Positions 7,319 to 17,195 of a stretch of 29,935 nt of DNA are shown in pieces. The stretch comes from an uncultured Collinsella sp. (GTDB taxonomy: Bacteria > Actinomycetota > Coriobacteriia > Coriobacteriales > Coriobacteriaceae), in the NCBI GenBank assembly GCA_902461085.1, contig CABPWH010000023.1, positions 1 through 29,935 on the forward strand. Reading direction: 5' to 3'. The notes under the pieces were generated by a model. It did not search any database. It was not told the origin of the DNA and saw nothing but the letters and a program-made list of their open reading frames with translations. The position numbers and the translations under genes were made by a program. Every line of letters starts with the position of its first letter. The stretch's first letter is position 1.

Positions 7319-8692
7319 CTACTCGTCGCCATCGTGCGGGTCCGCAGAGCCCGCACCCGACGCCGCCGGCTTCTCTGCCGAGGACTCGGAATCCTTCTTA
7401 TCGGTTTCGGCCGGAGCGATCACGCGAATGAGCGAGATGCGCTGGCCACGCATCGACTGCACCTTGAATTTGTACCCTGCGACCTCAAATACCTCTCCGA
7501 TGTCGGGCACCGAGTCGCAAAGCTCCAAAATCCAGCCGGCGATGGTCTCATAATCATCGCTTTCCTCGAGCGGCCAACCAAGCTCAATTGCGTCATCGCA
7601 CGAAAAACGCCCATCGACAAGCCACTCACGGCGCGAAAGGCGCGTGAGGTACTTGTTGTCGGGATCGAACTCGTCCTCGATCTCGCCGACAATCTCCTCG
7701 ACGATATCTTCGATGGTGATGATGCCGGCCGTGCCGCCGTACTCGTCCACGACGACCACGATCTGGTCGTGCGAAGTCTGCATCTCGGACAGCAACGGCA
7801 GGATGTCCTTGGTGTCGGGCACAAAGGTGGCGTCGCGCAAATAGCTGGCGATGGGCTGGTCGCCCTTGCCGTCGAGCGCGGGCTGAATCAGGTCCTTGAT
7901 GTGCGCGATGCCCGCGACGTTGTCGGGATCCTCGTGATACACCGGGATGCGGCTGAAGCCGGTCTGGCGCATAGTGGACAACACGTCGGCGACTGTCTCG
8001 TCGTCCTCGCACATGGTGGTGTCCACGCGCGGGACCATGACCTCGCGAGCCACGGTGTCGCCCAGGTCGAAGATCTCGTGGATCATGCGCTTTTCCTCGT
8101 CGAGCAGGTCGTCCTGCTCCGAGACCATGTACTTAATCTCTTCCTCCGAGACGTTCTGGCGGTCGTCGGCGCTCTTGATGCGCAGGATGCGGGCCAGGCC
8201 ATCGGAGCAGGCACCGGTCAGCCACACGAGCGGGCGGGCGATCTTTTGGAACACGGAGAGCGGTCCCACGACTTGCTTGGATACGCCTTCGGCGTTAGCG
8301 AGGCCGATGCGCTTGGGCACGAGCTCACCGATCACGATGGACACAAAGGCGACGGCGACGGTGATGATGACCGGCGCCAGGCCGCGCGCGATGGCGGAAA
8401 GCGGCGCGATGCCAAAGCTCATGAGCCACGTGGCAAGCGGGTCGGACAGGCTCGTCGAGGCGACGGCGGACGAGGCAAAGCCCACGAGCGTGATGGCGAC
8501 CTGGATGGTGGCCAACAGCTGATCGGAGTCGGCGGCAAGCTGGACGGCGCGCTCGGCGCGCTTATCGCCCTCCTCGGCATCGTGCTCCAACACGGCGCGC
8601 TTAGCCGTGGTGAGAGCCATCTCGGACATGGAGAAGTAGCCGTTGATAAGCGTCAGGACGAGGGTAGTGATAAGGGAGATGGTTATGTCCAT
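7319..8692 (-). CDS. CorC/HlyC (CNNM-type) transporter-associated protein
   Basis: 457 residues with the standard order: DUF21/CNNM transmembrane domain (about 1-165, with GELVPK at 122-127), two CBS domains (about 215-335, with the family signature VDEYGGTAG at 315-323), and a CorC_HlyC domain (about 345-427), then a disordered tail. Relatives export or sense Mg2+/Co2+ (CorC, CNNM), while 'hemolysin' is a historical label. Together with the NRMT and MgtE-like genes it makes this part of the chromosome rich in Mg-handling functions. The start ATG at 8692 lacks a close ribosome site; GGAGG is 16 nt upstream and can pair with CTCC just before the ATG, so initiation may be weak or controlled. 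Confidence 0.9.
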   Translation of the reverse strand: MDITISLITTLVLTLINGYFSMSEMALTTAKRAVLEHDAEEGDKRAERAVQLAADSDQLLATIQVAITLVGFASSAVASTSLSDPLATWLMSFGIAPLSAIARGLAPVIITVAVAFVSIVIGELVPKRIGLANAEGVSKQVVGPLSVFQKIARPLVWLTGACSDGLARILRIKSADDRQNVSEEEIKYMVSEQDDLLDEEKRMIHEIFDLGDTVAREVMVPRVDTTMCEDDETVADVLSTMRQTGFSRIPVYHEDPDNVAGIAHIKDLIQPALDGKGDQPIASYLRDATFVPDTKDILPLLSEMQTSHDQIVVVVDEYGGTAGIITIEDIVEEIVGEIEDEFDPDNKYLTRLSRREWLVDGRFSCDDAIELGWPLEESDDYETIAGWILELCDSVPDIGEVFEVAGYKFKVQSMRGQRISLIRVIAPAETDKKDSESSAEKPAASGAGSADPHDGDE

Positions 8693-8799
8693 CGGGAGTT
8701 TCTCGAACCTCCAAGATTCGGGACGTTAGGGTAAAACGTTGATGGCGGATACGGCAATTGCGCCGGTCGCCCGTGCGGGCGGGACCGTGGGCGCGGTCG

Positions 8800-9483
8800 C
8801 TAGATTACGAAGAGGATCACCGCCATGAACTGGAAGATACTGCCGGCGAGTACCCACAGGTGAAACACGCTGTGAAGATAGCGCACGTTTTTGGCGATAT
8901 AGAACGGCACGCCCGCGGTGTAGCACACGCCGCCGACGGCGAGCAGGGCAAGTGCCACGGGGTTGAGCAGCGCCACGAGCTCGGGCAGCTTAAAGACAAC
9001 GAGCCAGCCCATCAGCAGATAGACCAGGCCGCTTACCCAATGCGGCTGGCGCTCGCGCATAAAGCACTCGAGGGCGATGCCGATAATGGCGATGGCCCAT
9101 ACGGCAAAGAACAGCACAGCGCCGCCGTCGTTTGCGAGCGTGATGAGGCAAAACGGCGTATAGCTGCCCGCAATGAGCAGGTAGATGCAGCTGTGGTCGA
9201 TGATGCGAAACACGCGCTTGGCGCGCGCGGGCTGAATCGCGTGGTAGAGCGTGGAGGCTAGGTATTCGAGGATAATGCTGACGCCGTAGACAATTGCCGC
9301 GGCCATGTGGGCCGGGCCTCCGCCGCGCAGGGCGGCGAATACGATCAGGAGCACCAGGCCCGCGATACCCAGCAGGCAGCCGACACCATGGGTGACGGAG
9401 TTCATGATCTCCTCACCCACCGTGTAGTGTGGAACGGCCGCGGTCTTGGGTCGCGGCTTAGAACTGTCGCTCGAATCGGACAT
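8800..9483 (-). CDS. Hemolysin III / TrhA-type membrane protein
   Basis: 227 residues from the ATG at 9483, which has GGAGG 11 nt upstream; a TTG at 9501 is less likely because it almost touches the transcription start. Seven hydrophobic helices. The PAQR/hemolysin III family residues are present: EExxNSVTHG near the N-terminus, STLYH after helix 2, DHSCIYLLIAGSYTP, and the C-terminal HSVFHLWV histidines. Bacterial members (TrhA) are linked to membrane-lipid energetics rather than proven pore formation. Transcribed divergently from the hydrolase gene. Confidence 0.9.
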   Translation of the reverse strand: MSDSSDSSKPRPKTAAVPHYTVGEEIMNSVTHGVGCLLGIAGLVLLIVFAALRGGGPAHMAAAIVYGVSIILEYLASTLYHAIQPARAKRVFRIIDHSCIYLLIAGSYTPFCLITLANDGGAVLFFAVWAIAIIGIALECFMRERQPHWVSGLVYLLMGWLVVFKLPELVALLNPVALALLAVGGVCYTAGVPFYIAKNVRYLHSVFHLWVLAGSIFQFMAVILFVI

Positions 9484-9518
9484 GCCGGTTACATCCTCCA
9501 ACGTAAAGAGTTCTCAAC

Positions 9519-9524
9519 ACTATA
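9519..9524 (-). promoter_or_regulatory. -10-like box for the hemolysin III gene
   Basis: TATAGT on the minus strand, about 18 bases before the GGAGG ribosome site. The -35 is not clear. It supports the ATG at 9483 as the start. Confidence 0.4.
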
Positions 9525-9590
9525 TCAAAGCGTCTGGGTACGTGCGAAATTTGCACTATACGTGACCCTTTGTTTACCCATTCTTTGCCT

Positions 9591-9604
9591 GTTGACGCAT
9601 CAAC
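9591..9604. promoter_or_regulatory. Operator-like site 1 over the -35 box
   Basis: GTTGACGCATCAAC has 5-bp inverted arms around four bases and covers the -35 hexamer, a position expected for a repressor. A second site with the same pattern lies at 9636-9649. Confidence 0.5.
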
Positions 9605-9620
9605 GGCGAACGTCCATAAT
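9592..9620 (+). promoter_or_regulatory. Sigma-70-type promoter of the hydrolase gene
   Basis: TTGACG (9592-9597), exactly 17 bases, then CATAAT (9615-9620), which is close to consensus. The transcript should start near 9627, about 43 bases before the ATG. Confidence 0.8.
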
Positions 9621-9635
9621 GCGCTTGCATTAAAT

Positions 9636-9649
9636 GTTGATGTATTAAC
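9636..9649. promoter_or_regulatory. Operator-like site 2 in the leader
   Basis: GTTGATGTATTAAC differs from site 1 at three of 14 positions and starts 45 bp downstream of it, between the transcription start and the ribosome site. Confidence 0.45.
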
Positions 9650-9669
9650 ATCTTATAGGAAAGCTTCTT

Positions 9670-10635
9670 ATGTCTCAAAACGCACGTTCCCATCGAAAGC
9701 TCAAGATAGCCGGCGTCGTTGCGCTGGTGCTCGTTGTCGCGCTGCTGGGGTTTGCCGGCAACTTTTTGTTTGACTTTGCCCTGAACCCCCAAGCGCCGTA
9801 CACCATGAAGATGATGCAGGATGGCAAGGACGCCGAAAAGGGCGAGCAGATGGACGCCGAGGAGGGCGAGGCACGGGCGTGGTTTAAGGAAAACCGCGAG
9901 AGCAGCAGCCTCACCGCGAACGACGGGACCGAGCTTGCCGCCTGGTATTTTGCTGCGTCGGAGAGCACGCACGACTACGCCGTCTGCCTGCATGGATATA
10001 CCAACGAGCCCATCGGTATGGCCCGATACGTCAAGCGATTCCACGACCGCGGCATGAACGTACTCGCACCCGCCGCACGCGCCCACGAGCGCTCCGGCGG
10101 CGACTATATCGGCATGGGCTGGCCCGAGCGGCTCGATGTCGTCGCATGGATCGAGCGAATCGTTCAGGCTGACCCCGAGGCGCGCATCCTGGTCTTTGGC
10201 GAGTCGATGGGTGCGGCAACTGCCATGAACGTCGCGGGGGAATCTCTGCCCGCAAACGTTAAATGCATTATCGAGGACTGCGGTTATACAAGTGTTTGGG
10301 ACGAGTTTTCTCTGCAGCTCAAGGACGTGTTCGGCCTGCCCAGCTTTCCCTTGCTCGATGTAGCAAACTTGGTGTGCAACGTGCGCGCGGGCTACGACTT
10401 TCATAAGGCGAGCAGTGTGGAGCAACTCAAACACGCGACGGTTCCCATGCTGTTTATCCACGGCGACCAGGACACCTTTGTACCGTACAGTATGCTCGAC
10501 CAAAACTACGACGTGTGCGCCAGCAAGGTCAAGCAAAAGCTCACTATCCATGGCGCCACCCACGCCAAGAGCGCGCAGGTCGACCCCGAACTCTACTGGA
10601 ACACGGTCGACAACTTCCTCGACAAGAATTTTTAG
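9670..10635 (+). CDS. Membrane-anchored alpha/beta hydrolase
   Basis: 321 residues. An N-terminal membrane helix (about 11-30) without a signal cleavage site puts the catalytic part outside the cell or at the membrane. Alpha/beta hydrolase landmarks are present: HGY oxyanion region (108-110), nucleophile elbow GESMG with Ser179, acid loop HGDQDTFVP (Asp268) and His298 in GATHAKS. The arrangement resembles the BEM46/FrsA-like serine hydrolases found in Gram-positives, often labelled alpha/beta hydrolase or cell-surface hydrolase; the substrate is unknown. AGGA lies 9 nt before the ATG. The promoter with twin operator-like sites suggests tight repression by a regulator not in this window. Confidence 0.88.
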   Translation: MSQNARSHRKLKIAGVVALVLVVALLGFAGNFLFDFALNPQAPYTMKMMQDGKDAEKGEQMDAEEGEARAWFKENRESSSLTANDGTELAAWYFAASESTHDYAVCLHGYTNEPIGMARYVKRFHDRGMNVLAPAARAHERSGGDYIGMGWPERLDVVAWIERIVQADPEARILVFGESMGAATAMNVAGESLPANVKCIIEDCGYTSVWDEFSLQLKDVFGLPSFPLLDVANLVCNVRAGYDFHKASSVEQLKHATVPMLFIHGDQDTFVPYSMLDQNYDVCASKVKQKLTIHGATHAKSAQVDPELYWNTVDNFLDKNF

Positions 10636-10713
10636 GCAAAAAGCAACGTCTGGGGTTTTGTTGCCAAAAATCGGTTTGTAGTCGGCGGTATTCGATTTTT
10701 CACCGCACTTCTG

Positions 10714-10752
10714 AAAAGCCGCCCGCAAGCGTTGTGCTCGTGGGCGGCTTTT
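10714..10752. terminator. Bidirectional intrinsic terminator
   Basis: AAAAGCCGCCC (10714-10724) pairs with GGGCGGCTTTT (10742-10752). The run of A before and T after the stem makes it usable from both strands, as fits its place between the convergent hydrolase and DUF362 genes. Confidence 0.9.
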
Positions 10753-10798
10753 GCTCAACTTACGCTACAAGGCGCTTGTTTTGTCCAATAGCTAGGCG

Positions 10799-12004
10799 CT
10801 ACTTGACCTCGATGAGCTCGTACTCGCTCGTGCCCAGGCCGATCTTCTCGGCGTGCGCGATGCACGCGCGCCAGTCGGTGTCAGGATGCGTGATGCAGAA
10901 GGGATCCTTGGCCTGCTCGCCCTCCAGATGCTCGTGGTTGTGCTCCATCTTGGCCGCGCTATCGGTGAGTTCGGTGTTGGGCAGCGGCTCGGATGCCATG
11001 ACGGCATCGGCGCAGGCCTGGTCGATGGCGACCGGGTCGAAGCTCGCGAACATGCCGATATCGTTGACGATAGGTGTGTCGTTTTCGGGATGGCAATCGC
11101 AGTTGGGGCTGATATCCATAGCCAGCGAAATGTGGAAGCTGGGACGCTCCTGGACAACGGCCTTGGTGTACTCGGCGATCTTGCAGTTGAGCACGTCGGC
11201 CGCGGCCTCATAGCCGGGCTTGATGCAGTCCTGGTTGCATGCCGCAATGCAGCGTCCGCAGCCCACGCAGCGATCGTGGTCGATGGCAGCCACGTGCACC
11301 GTGCGAGTGTTGCCGCTGGCAAGCTCGCGCTCGCGGGTGCCGTCGAACGAGATGGCGTTGTGCGCGCAGATCTTTTCGCAGGCACGGCAGCCAACGCAGT
11401 GCTCGGTCGCGACGTTCGGCTTGCCGGCGGCATGCTGCTCCATCTTGCCGGCGCGACTGCCGCCGCCCATGCCCAGGTTTTTCATGGCACCGCCAAAGCC
11501 GGCCTGCTCATGGCCCTTAAAGTGGGTGAGGCTGATCACGATATCGGCGTCCATGAGCGCCTGACCAATCTTGGCCTCGTGCACGTACTCGCCGCCCTCG
11601 ACCGGGACAAGCGCCTCGTCGGTGCCCTTGAGGCCGTCGGCGATGATGATCTGGCAACCCGTAGCATACGGGGTAAAGCCGTTCTGGTAGGCGGTGTCGA
11701 TGTGCTCGAGCGCGTTTTTGCGGCTACCGACATAGAGCGTATTGCAGTCGGTGAGGAAGGGCTTGCCGCCCAGCTCCTTCACGACGTCCGCGACGGCGCG
11801 GGCGTAGTTGGGGCGCAAAAAGCTCAGGTTGCCCAGCTCGCCAAAGTGAATCTTGATGGCGACGAACTTGTTCTCAAAGTCGATCTGCTCGATACCGGCG
11901 TGACGGATGAGGCGCTTGAGCTTGTCGAGCTGGCTCTCGCGAGCATGCGTGCGCAGGTTGGTGAAGTACACCTTAGCGGGTGCTGCGGGTGCAGTTGCGG
12001 TCAT
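10799..12004 (-). CDS. DUF362 protein with two [4Fe-4S] clusters
   Basis: 401 residues, soluble. N-terminal DUF362 part (about 10-195) with the GGAMKNLGMG segment (171-180), then a bacterial ferredoxin-type domain with two CxxCxxCxxxC motifs (Cys203/206/209/213 and Cys246/249/252/256), then a return to the DUF362 fold including a DHxxACADAV-like stretch. The second cysteine set ends CNQDC rather than CP, but each cluster has four ligands. DUF362/ferredoxin proteins are common in strict anaerobes and probably take part in electron transfer; the partner is not known. A promoter-like pair lies upstream, and GGGG is 8 nt before the ATG. Confidence 0.88.
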   Translation of the reverse strand: MTATAPAAPAKVYFTNLRTHARESQLDKLKRLIRHAGIEQIDFENKFVAIKIHFGELGNLSFLRPNYARAVADVVKELGGKPFLTDCNTLYVGSRKNALEHIDTAYQNGFTPYATGCQIIIADGLKGTDEALVPVEGGEYVHEAKIGQALMDADIVISLTHFKGHEQAGFGGAMKNLGMGGGSRAGKMEQHAAGKPNVATEHCVGCRACEKICAHNAISFDGTRERELASGNTRTVHVAAIDHDRCVGCGRCIAACNQDCIKPGYEAAADVLNCKIAEYTKAVVQERPSFHISLAMDISPNCDCHPENDTPIVNDIGMFASFDPVAIDQACADAVMASEPLPNTELTDSAAKMEHNHEHLEGEQAKDPFCITHPDTDWRACIAHAEKIGLGTSEYELIEVK

Positions 12005-12046
12005 AGATCTATCCCCTCGGTCTATATGGCGTTACAGACATAGAGG

Positions 12047-12077
12047 ATGGTACCAGTTAAAGCAGAGTTAAAGTCAA
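12047..12077 (-). promoter_or_regulatory. Promoter candidate for the DUF362 gene
   Basis: On the minus strand TTGACT (12072-12077), a 19-base spacer, and TACCAT (12047-12052) preceded by TGG, which can act as an extended -10. The spacing is longer than ideal. Confidence 0.4.
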
Positions 12078-12088
12078 GTACGGCACCT

Positions 12089-12267
12089 AGTCATTGGGGA
12101 TGTTCTTAAATGAGTAGTCGCAAGGGACACTCTTTCGCCACCCGGCAGTTGGGGACAGTCCCCAAGTGCCGGCAGCTAGGGACAGTCCTTTCCAGCCGGC
12201 CGGCGAGCCGGCAAGTCAGCAAAGACTGTCCCCGATGACCAGTCGTTTAAGAGCGTCCCCAATGACC
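12089..12267. repeat. GGGGACA palindromic repeat, copy A
   Basis: About 180 bp, nested palindromes. Its ends (TCATTGGGGATGTTCTTAAA on the left; TTTAAGAGCGTCCCCAATGA on the right) are inverted copies of each other. Inside are GGCAGTTGGGGACAGTCCCC and a CCGGCCGGCGAGCCGG hairpin. It is homologous over its length to copy B at 15758-15982. It fills most of the 272-base gap between the exporter permease and the DUF362 gene and ends 10 bases after the permease stop. It looks like a REP/MITE-type element, of the kind spread by Y1 (RAYT-like) transposases, though no transposase is in the window. Confidence 0.75.
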
Positions 12268-12276
12268 AATAAGGGA

Positions 12277-14942
12277 CTACTCCTGCACCTTGAGGGCCTC
12301 GGCCAGGCTGACGCGCTTGATGGAGCGCGTGTGCAGCAGCGCCACGACCAGGTAGGTTGCAAAGCCGATTCCTGCGCACGCCGCCATGGACCAAGCGGGC
12401 ACGTAGATCTCGATATTGCCGTTATAGGCGAGCAGCATCGAGCGGAAGATGGCCGTGAGCGAGCCAATAATGACCGGCAGGCTCAGCACGAGTGACGCCG
12501 CAACGCACAACGTGATCGAGCGGATGTACAGATGCGAAATCTCGCTATCGCGATAGCCAAAGACTTTCATGTAGCTGATCGAACGGGCGCTGTGGTCGAC
12601 CACAGCCTTGGTCAGCAGGTACATAAACAGCAAGAAGATGAACACCGCAAGCCCAACCATCATTCCGATCATTTTGCTCATCATGCCGATGAATTGGTCG
12701 CCCACGGCGCGCATGTCGTCGGGCGTGGTGTCGCCGGCAAAGTAACGAGCATCGAGGTCGAGCTTCTCGTTGCTCACATAGCCGTTAAAGTAGGCGGCGT
12801 CGTTGTCGAACAGCTCATTAAAGTCGTCGATACTCATATAGATATTCATGTCCGACTTGGAGCCCCAGGCACAGTCCTTGCCCGCGTACTCAAGGGAATA
12901 ATACTCACCCTCGTACTTGTCGCTGAGCGTGACCTTCTGGCCCTCGCTCCAGCCAAACTTGTCGAGCAAGCCACCGCCAAAGACGACGCGTCCGTCGCCG
13001 ACGTCCAGCCCTTTCCAGTAGCGCGAATCGGGCGAGATGCCGTAGACAGAAATCGTCTCCTCGCCATTACCATCGCCGCGGTCGTATTGCAGCTGGTAAA
13101 CGGCATATTTCTCGGCCTGCGCGATTGCGCCCGCGCCGTTGTCAATCGTGTTGACCGGGTGAATGTCGTCGTTGTCGGTGTCGATCTTAGAGGCCTTGTC
13201 AATCAGGTCGATAGCCTCGTCGCGGTTGCAGCCGAGGATATCGGCAAGGTCATCGAGGCGCGCATAAAGCGCATCCTTCTTGTCCTGGACGTTTGCAAGC
13301 GCACCCTGCGCCGCAGTCAGGCTCTCGGCAGACGGAGATGCAGTCGCGGCATCGGCTGCCGTCTGCGCCGCATCGGCCGCGTCATCAAGCTCGTCCTCGG
13401 CATCTTGAGCGGCGGAAAGCAGCGCGCCGTCAACCGACTGCAAGCGCTCGAGTGCTGACCACTGCTCGCGCTCCTCGGCAGTGCCCTCGAGCTCCAGCGG
13501 CGCCTTGAGCGTGTACTGGTGCTCGGCGACCAGGCTTGTCTCGAGGTTGTCCGCGTAGTGCGTCATCGTGGGCAGAATCGCCAGGCCAAAGAGCAGCAGC
13601 AGCGAGGCAAACGCAATGCCCACAAAGAGCGTGGCAAAGTTGCCCAGGTTGCGCAGAAAGATACGCAGGCGGAAGCGGGAACAAAACCCATGCGCTCCGG
13701 CAGTTGCATACCGCGCTTGGTGCCCGATTTGCCGCTCGCCTCGTGACGAAGGAACTGCAACGGCGTCTTGCCCATTTTGCGAAGCAGGCCCACCAGCGTG
13801 ATGAGGATGAGCGCGGCGGCGGGAACCACGGCGCACTTCACAAAGATCTCCCAGCTCCAGTACACCTGGAAGGGCGGCAGGCTGTACGAACCGTAATAGA
13901 GGCTGCGCATGGGCTCGGTAAAGAACACAACGCCGAGCGCAGTGCCCAAAAGCGCCGCGACCACGCCCACGATGGCGGGAAGTGCCAGGTAGTGCAGCAC
14001 GATCTCGCGACGGCGATAACCGCTGGCGAGCAGCGTGCCGATGATGGCGCTCTCCTCCTCGATGGTGGCGTCGGTAAGGACCACAAAGACGAACGCCATG
14101 ATCACGATGATGATGTCGAGCAGCGTCATCCACATCATGGAGTCGCCGTCCACGTCATCGCGCGCATAGCCAATGCCCTGATTGGAATCGGCGTCGGTCA
14201 GATCGTCCACGCGCGCATCGGCGTCGGTCAGTGCCTCGACCATATCTTGCTCGGCGTCGATGCGGTCCGCGGTGGGGAGGTCGCGATCGGTAAAGGTGAA
14301 GGAGTAGGTGTAGGCGGGTGCGCCGCCGGCATCTTCGAGCGCGGCAAAGCCGCCATCGGTGACCTCGGCCACGCCGTACGTGATGGTGTTCACCGTAAAG
14401 TCCGAATTGTTGAGGAACAGCGCCTGACTATCGGGCTGGGTCATGATGCCGCAAATGGTGTAGCTGCGACCCTCGAGCTCGACTTTATCGCCCACGGCGA
14501 GGTCGTTGTTGATGGCAAAGACACAGTCGATGGCCACCTCGTCGTCCGCCTTGGGCTGTTTGCCTTCGCAGTAGGACGCGATATCGACCTCGGTGCGGTG
14601 TGCATAGGTGCGCAGTGTGCGCTTGGTGCCGTCGTCGCCGGTCGCCTTTTTGATGATGGCGTCGATGGAAAAATTCTTGTAGAGCGTAACGCCGCCGACG
14701 TCGCCGGCCGCGTCCTCGGCGGCCTTGAGTTGATCGTCGGTAGCCTCGAAGGAGGTGGTCACGCGGCCGTCCTCAATCGTGTACGCATCGCGCATGTCGT
14801 CGATAAGGCAGCCGATGGAATGCGCTGCGAGCAAAAGGCCCGAGGTGAGAGCGATGCTTCCGCACATAAGCAAAAAGATGCCCAGGTACTTGCCGATATT
14901 GCGGCGCAGCTCGCGCGGGAGACGTTTTGCGAGAGGTGCCAT
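12277..14942 (-). pseudogene. MacB/FtsX-type ABC permease with a -1 frame change
   Basis: Two overlapping frames together make one FtsX-family permease of about 888 residues. The first half (from ATG 14942) has an N-terminal helix, a large extracellular domain and three more helices, ending in PERMGF. The second half continues in the -1 frame (RFRLRIFLRNLGNF onward) with the same layout plus a long coiled coil (13220-13480) in its extracellular part. The switch is at 13677-13688, where the mRNA reads ATG GGT TTT GTT CCC. Without it the first frame ends after some 38 unrelated residues. It could be a 1-base deletion, a sequencing error, or -1 slippage on G-GGT-TTT. It starts 8 nt after the ATPase stop and would export or mechanically act on an envelope substrate. 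Confidence 0.85.
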
Positions 14943-14950
14943 GGCGCCGC

Positions 14951-15664
<714 letters not shown>

Positions 15665-15757
15665 GGTATCCCCCGTTGTTAGCCTCGTACTACTTTATGA
15701 GCGTAATAGTAAACCATGGCGAACTATTTTGGAGCGAGGCCTGGATTTTATTTCAGA

Positions 15758-15982
15758 CTAGTCATTGGGGACGTTCTTAAATGACTAGCTGTTGGGGACA
15801 CTCTTTCGCCACCCGGCAGTTAGGGACGTTCCCTTTCTGCCGGCAGCTGAGGACAGTCCTTGGCAACCCGGCCGGCAAGCCGGCGGTTCGGCAAAGACTG
15901 TCCCCAATGACTAGTCGTTTAAGTCTGTCCCCAATGACCACTCTTGGTCGTTTAAGTCTGTCCCCAATGAGTACCCGATGAC
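15758..15982. repeat. GGGGACA palindromic repeat, copy B
   Basis: About 225 bp in the same orientation as copy A. The left end matches, the centre carries CGGCAGTTAGGGACGTTCCC and a CCGGCCGGCAAGCCGG hairpin, and the right end GTCGTTTAAGTCTGTCCCC is present twice (15914-15937 and 15947-15970), so this copy has a partial tandem duplication. It ends 8 bases after the stop of the ABC-2 permease at 15990 and fills most of the 325-base gap up to the ATPase start at 15664. The remaining 15665-15757 is AT-rich leader of the ATPase gene. Confidence 0.75.
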
Positions 15983-15989
15983 TAGGTGG

Positions 15990-17195
15990 CTAGGCGTGGG
16001 ATTTGGTGCGTGCGAGGGCTAGGCCTACGGCGGCGATGGCCGCGGCAAAGAGCACGGTGACGCCCAGGTCGCAGGCGATGTCGCCCAGCACGGCGGACGT
16101 CAAATCCGAGGCGAGCGCCTTGCCGATCGCGTCGTTCACCCAATATGTCGGCACAAAGTGCGCCACCGTCTGCACGGCCGGGCCCATCAGCGACAGCGGC
16201 ATCCAGGCGCCGCCCAAAAACGTCATGAGCATGCCGAGCAGGTTGCCCACACCGTTGAGCAGCTCCTCGCGCGCACCCAGGCTCGACAGCGCAAAGCCAA
16301 CGGCCAGCGGCGTGCACGCCAGGGCAAACGTCGCTGCCAGCGCAAGGCACACACGGCCCGCGCCGACCTCGGCGACCGCGCCGGCAAAGCCCACGACGCC
16401 CATCATGCTCGACACAAACCAGATGCAGACGGTGATCACGGCGGCGGCTGCAAACACGGCAAGCGAGCGCCGGCGCTCGGAGATTGGACCGGCATCCATA
16501 CGACGCACGCGCTCAGGCTCGTTCATGCCCGAGAACACCAACCCCACCGACACGATGACCGACGAGATAATCGCGTACGCACCGAAGTTGAAATACGACT
16601 CGAGCGTGGCGGCGGCAGTCGAGTCGACCTTGACCTGCTCGATCTCGACCTCGGCACGCTCGGTGGCCGCATGCTCGGCGGCCTTGGCAACGTCGCCGTT
16701 AGAGGCGGCGGGCTCAAGTGCGGCCGTAGCGCCCGCGAGCGAGATCCAGCGCGAGGCCTCGGCAGACGAAAGCGCTGCCGCCATGGTGCCGGCGCCGTAG
16801 GTCACATCGAGCTTGGGCAGGGACTCCCCCGCGCGGGCGGCTGCAACAAGGTCGCCCTCAAACCCCTCCGGGATAAAGAACACGCAGTCGGCGCTACCTT
16901 TGGCGCTGTTGCTCTTGGATAGCGCGTCCGCAAGGTCGTAGGTGTCGCCGCCGACGCCCGTGACTAGCTCAAAACGAGAACCCAGATGCTTGGTAAGCGC
17001 ACGCGAAAGGTCGCTGTCGTCGCGGTCGACCACGATCACGTTGGCATCGTAGGGCTTGTACTCGGTGAGCTGCGACGAGTTCCAGCTCACCGACGCCGCG
17101 ATGAATACGCCCATGAGCGAGATGAACACCGTATAGATGAGCAGATAGAGCGGGTGCGCGAGCGCCATGCGAAGCGCAGTCTTAAAGGTGCTCAT
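15990..17195 (-). CDS. ABC-2 type permease (second of pair)
   Basis: 401 residues from the ATG at 17195, which has AAGGAG at 5-6 nt; a TTG at 17210 is weaker. One N-terminal helix (about 15-35), a large extracellular part (about 40-200) and five C-terminal helices, the usual layout of ABC-2 permeases (YhgE/LnrMN/drug export group). The start overlaps the end of the preceding permease by 14 bases, so they are translationally coupled and likely form a heterodimer with the ATPase at 18379. The substrate is likely a membrane-active or hydrophobic compound. Confidence 0.88.
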   Translation of the reverse strand: MSTFKTALRMALAHPLYLLIYTVFISLMGVFIAASVSWNSSQLTEYKPYDANVIVVDRDDSDLSRALTKHLGSRFELVTGVGGDTYDLADALSKSNSAKGSADCVFFIPEGFEGDLVAAARAGESLPKLDVTYGAGTMAAALSSAEASRWISLAGATAALEPAASNGDVAKAAEHAATERAEVEIEQVKVDSTAAATLESYFNFGAYAIISSVIVSVGLVFSGMNEPERVRRMDAGPISERRRSLAVFAAAAVITVCIWFVSSMMGVVGFAGAVAEVGAGRVCLALAATFALACTPLAVGFALSSLGAREELLNGVGNLLGMLMTFLGGAWMPLSLMGPAVQTVAHFVPTYWVNDAIGKALASDLTSAVLGDIACDLGVTVLFAAAIAAVGLALARTKSHA

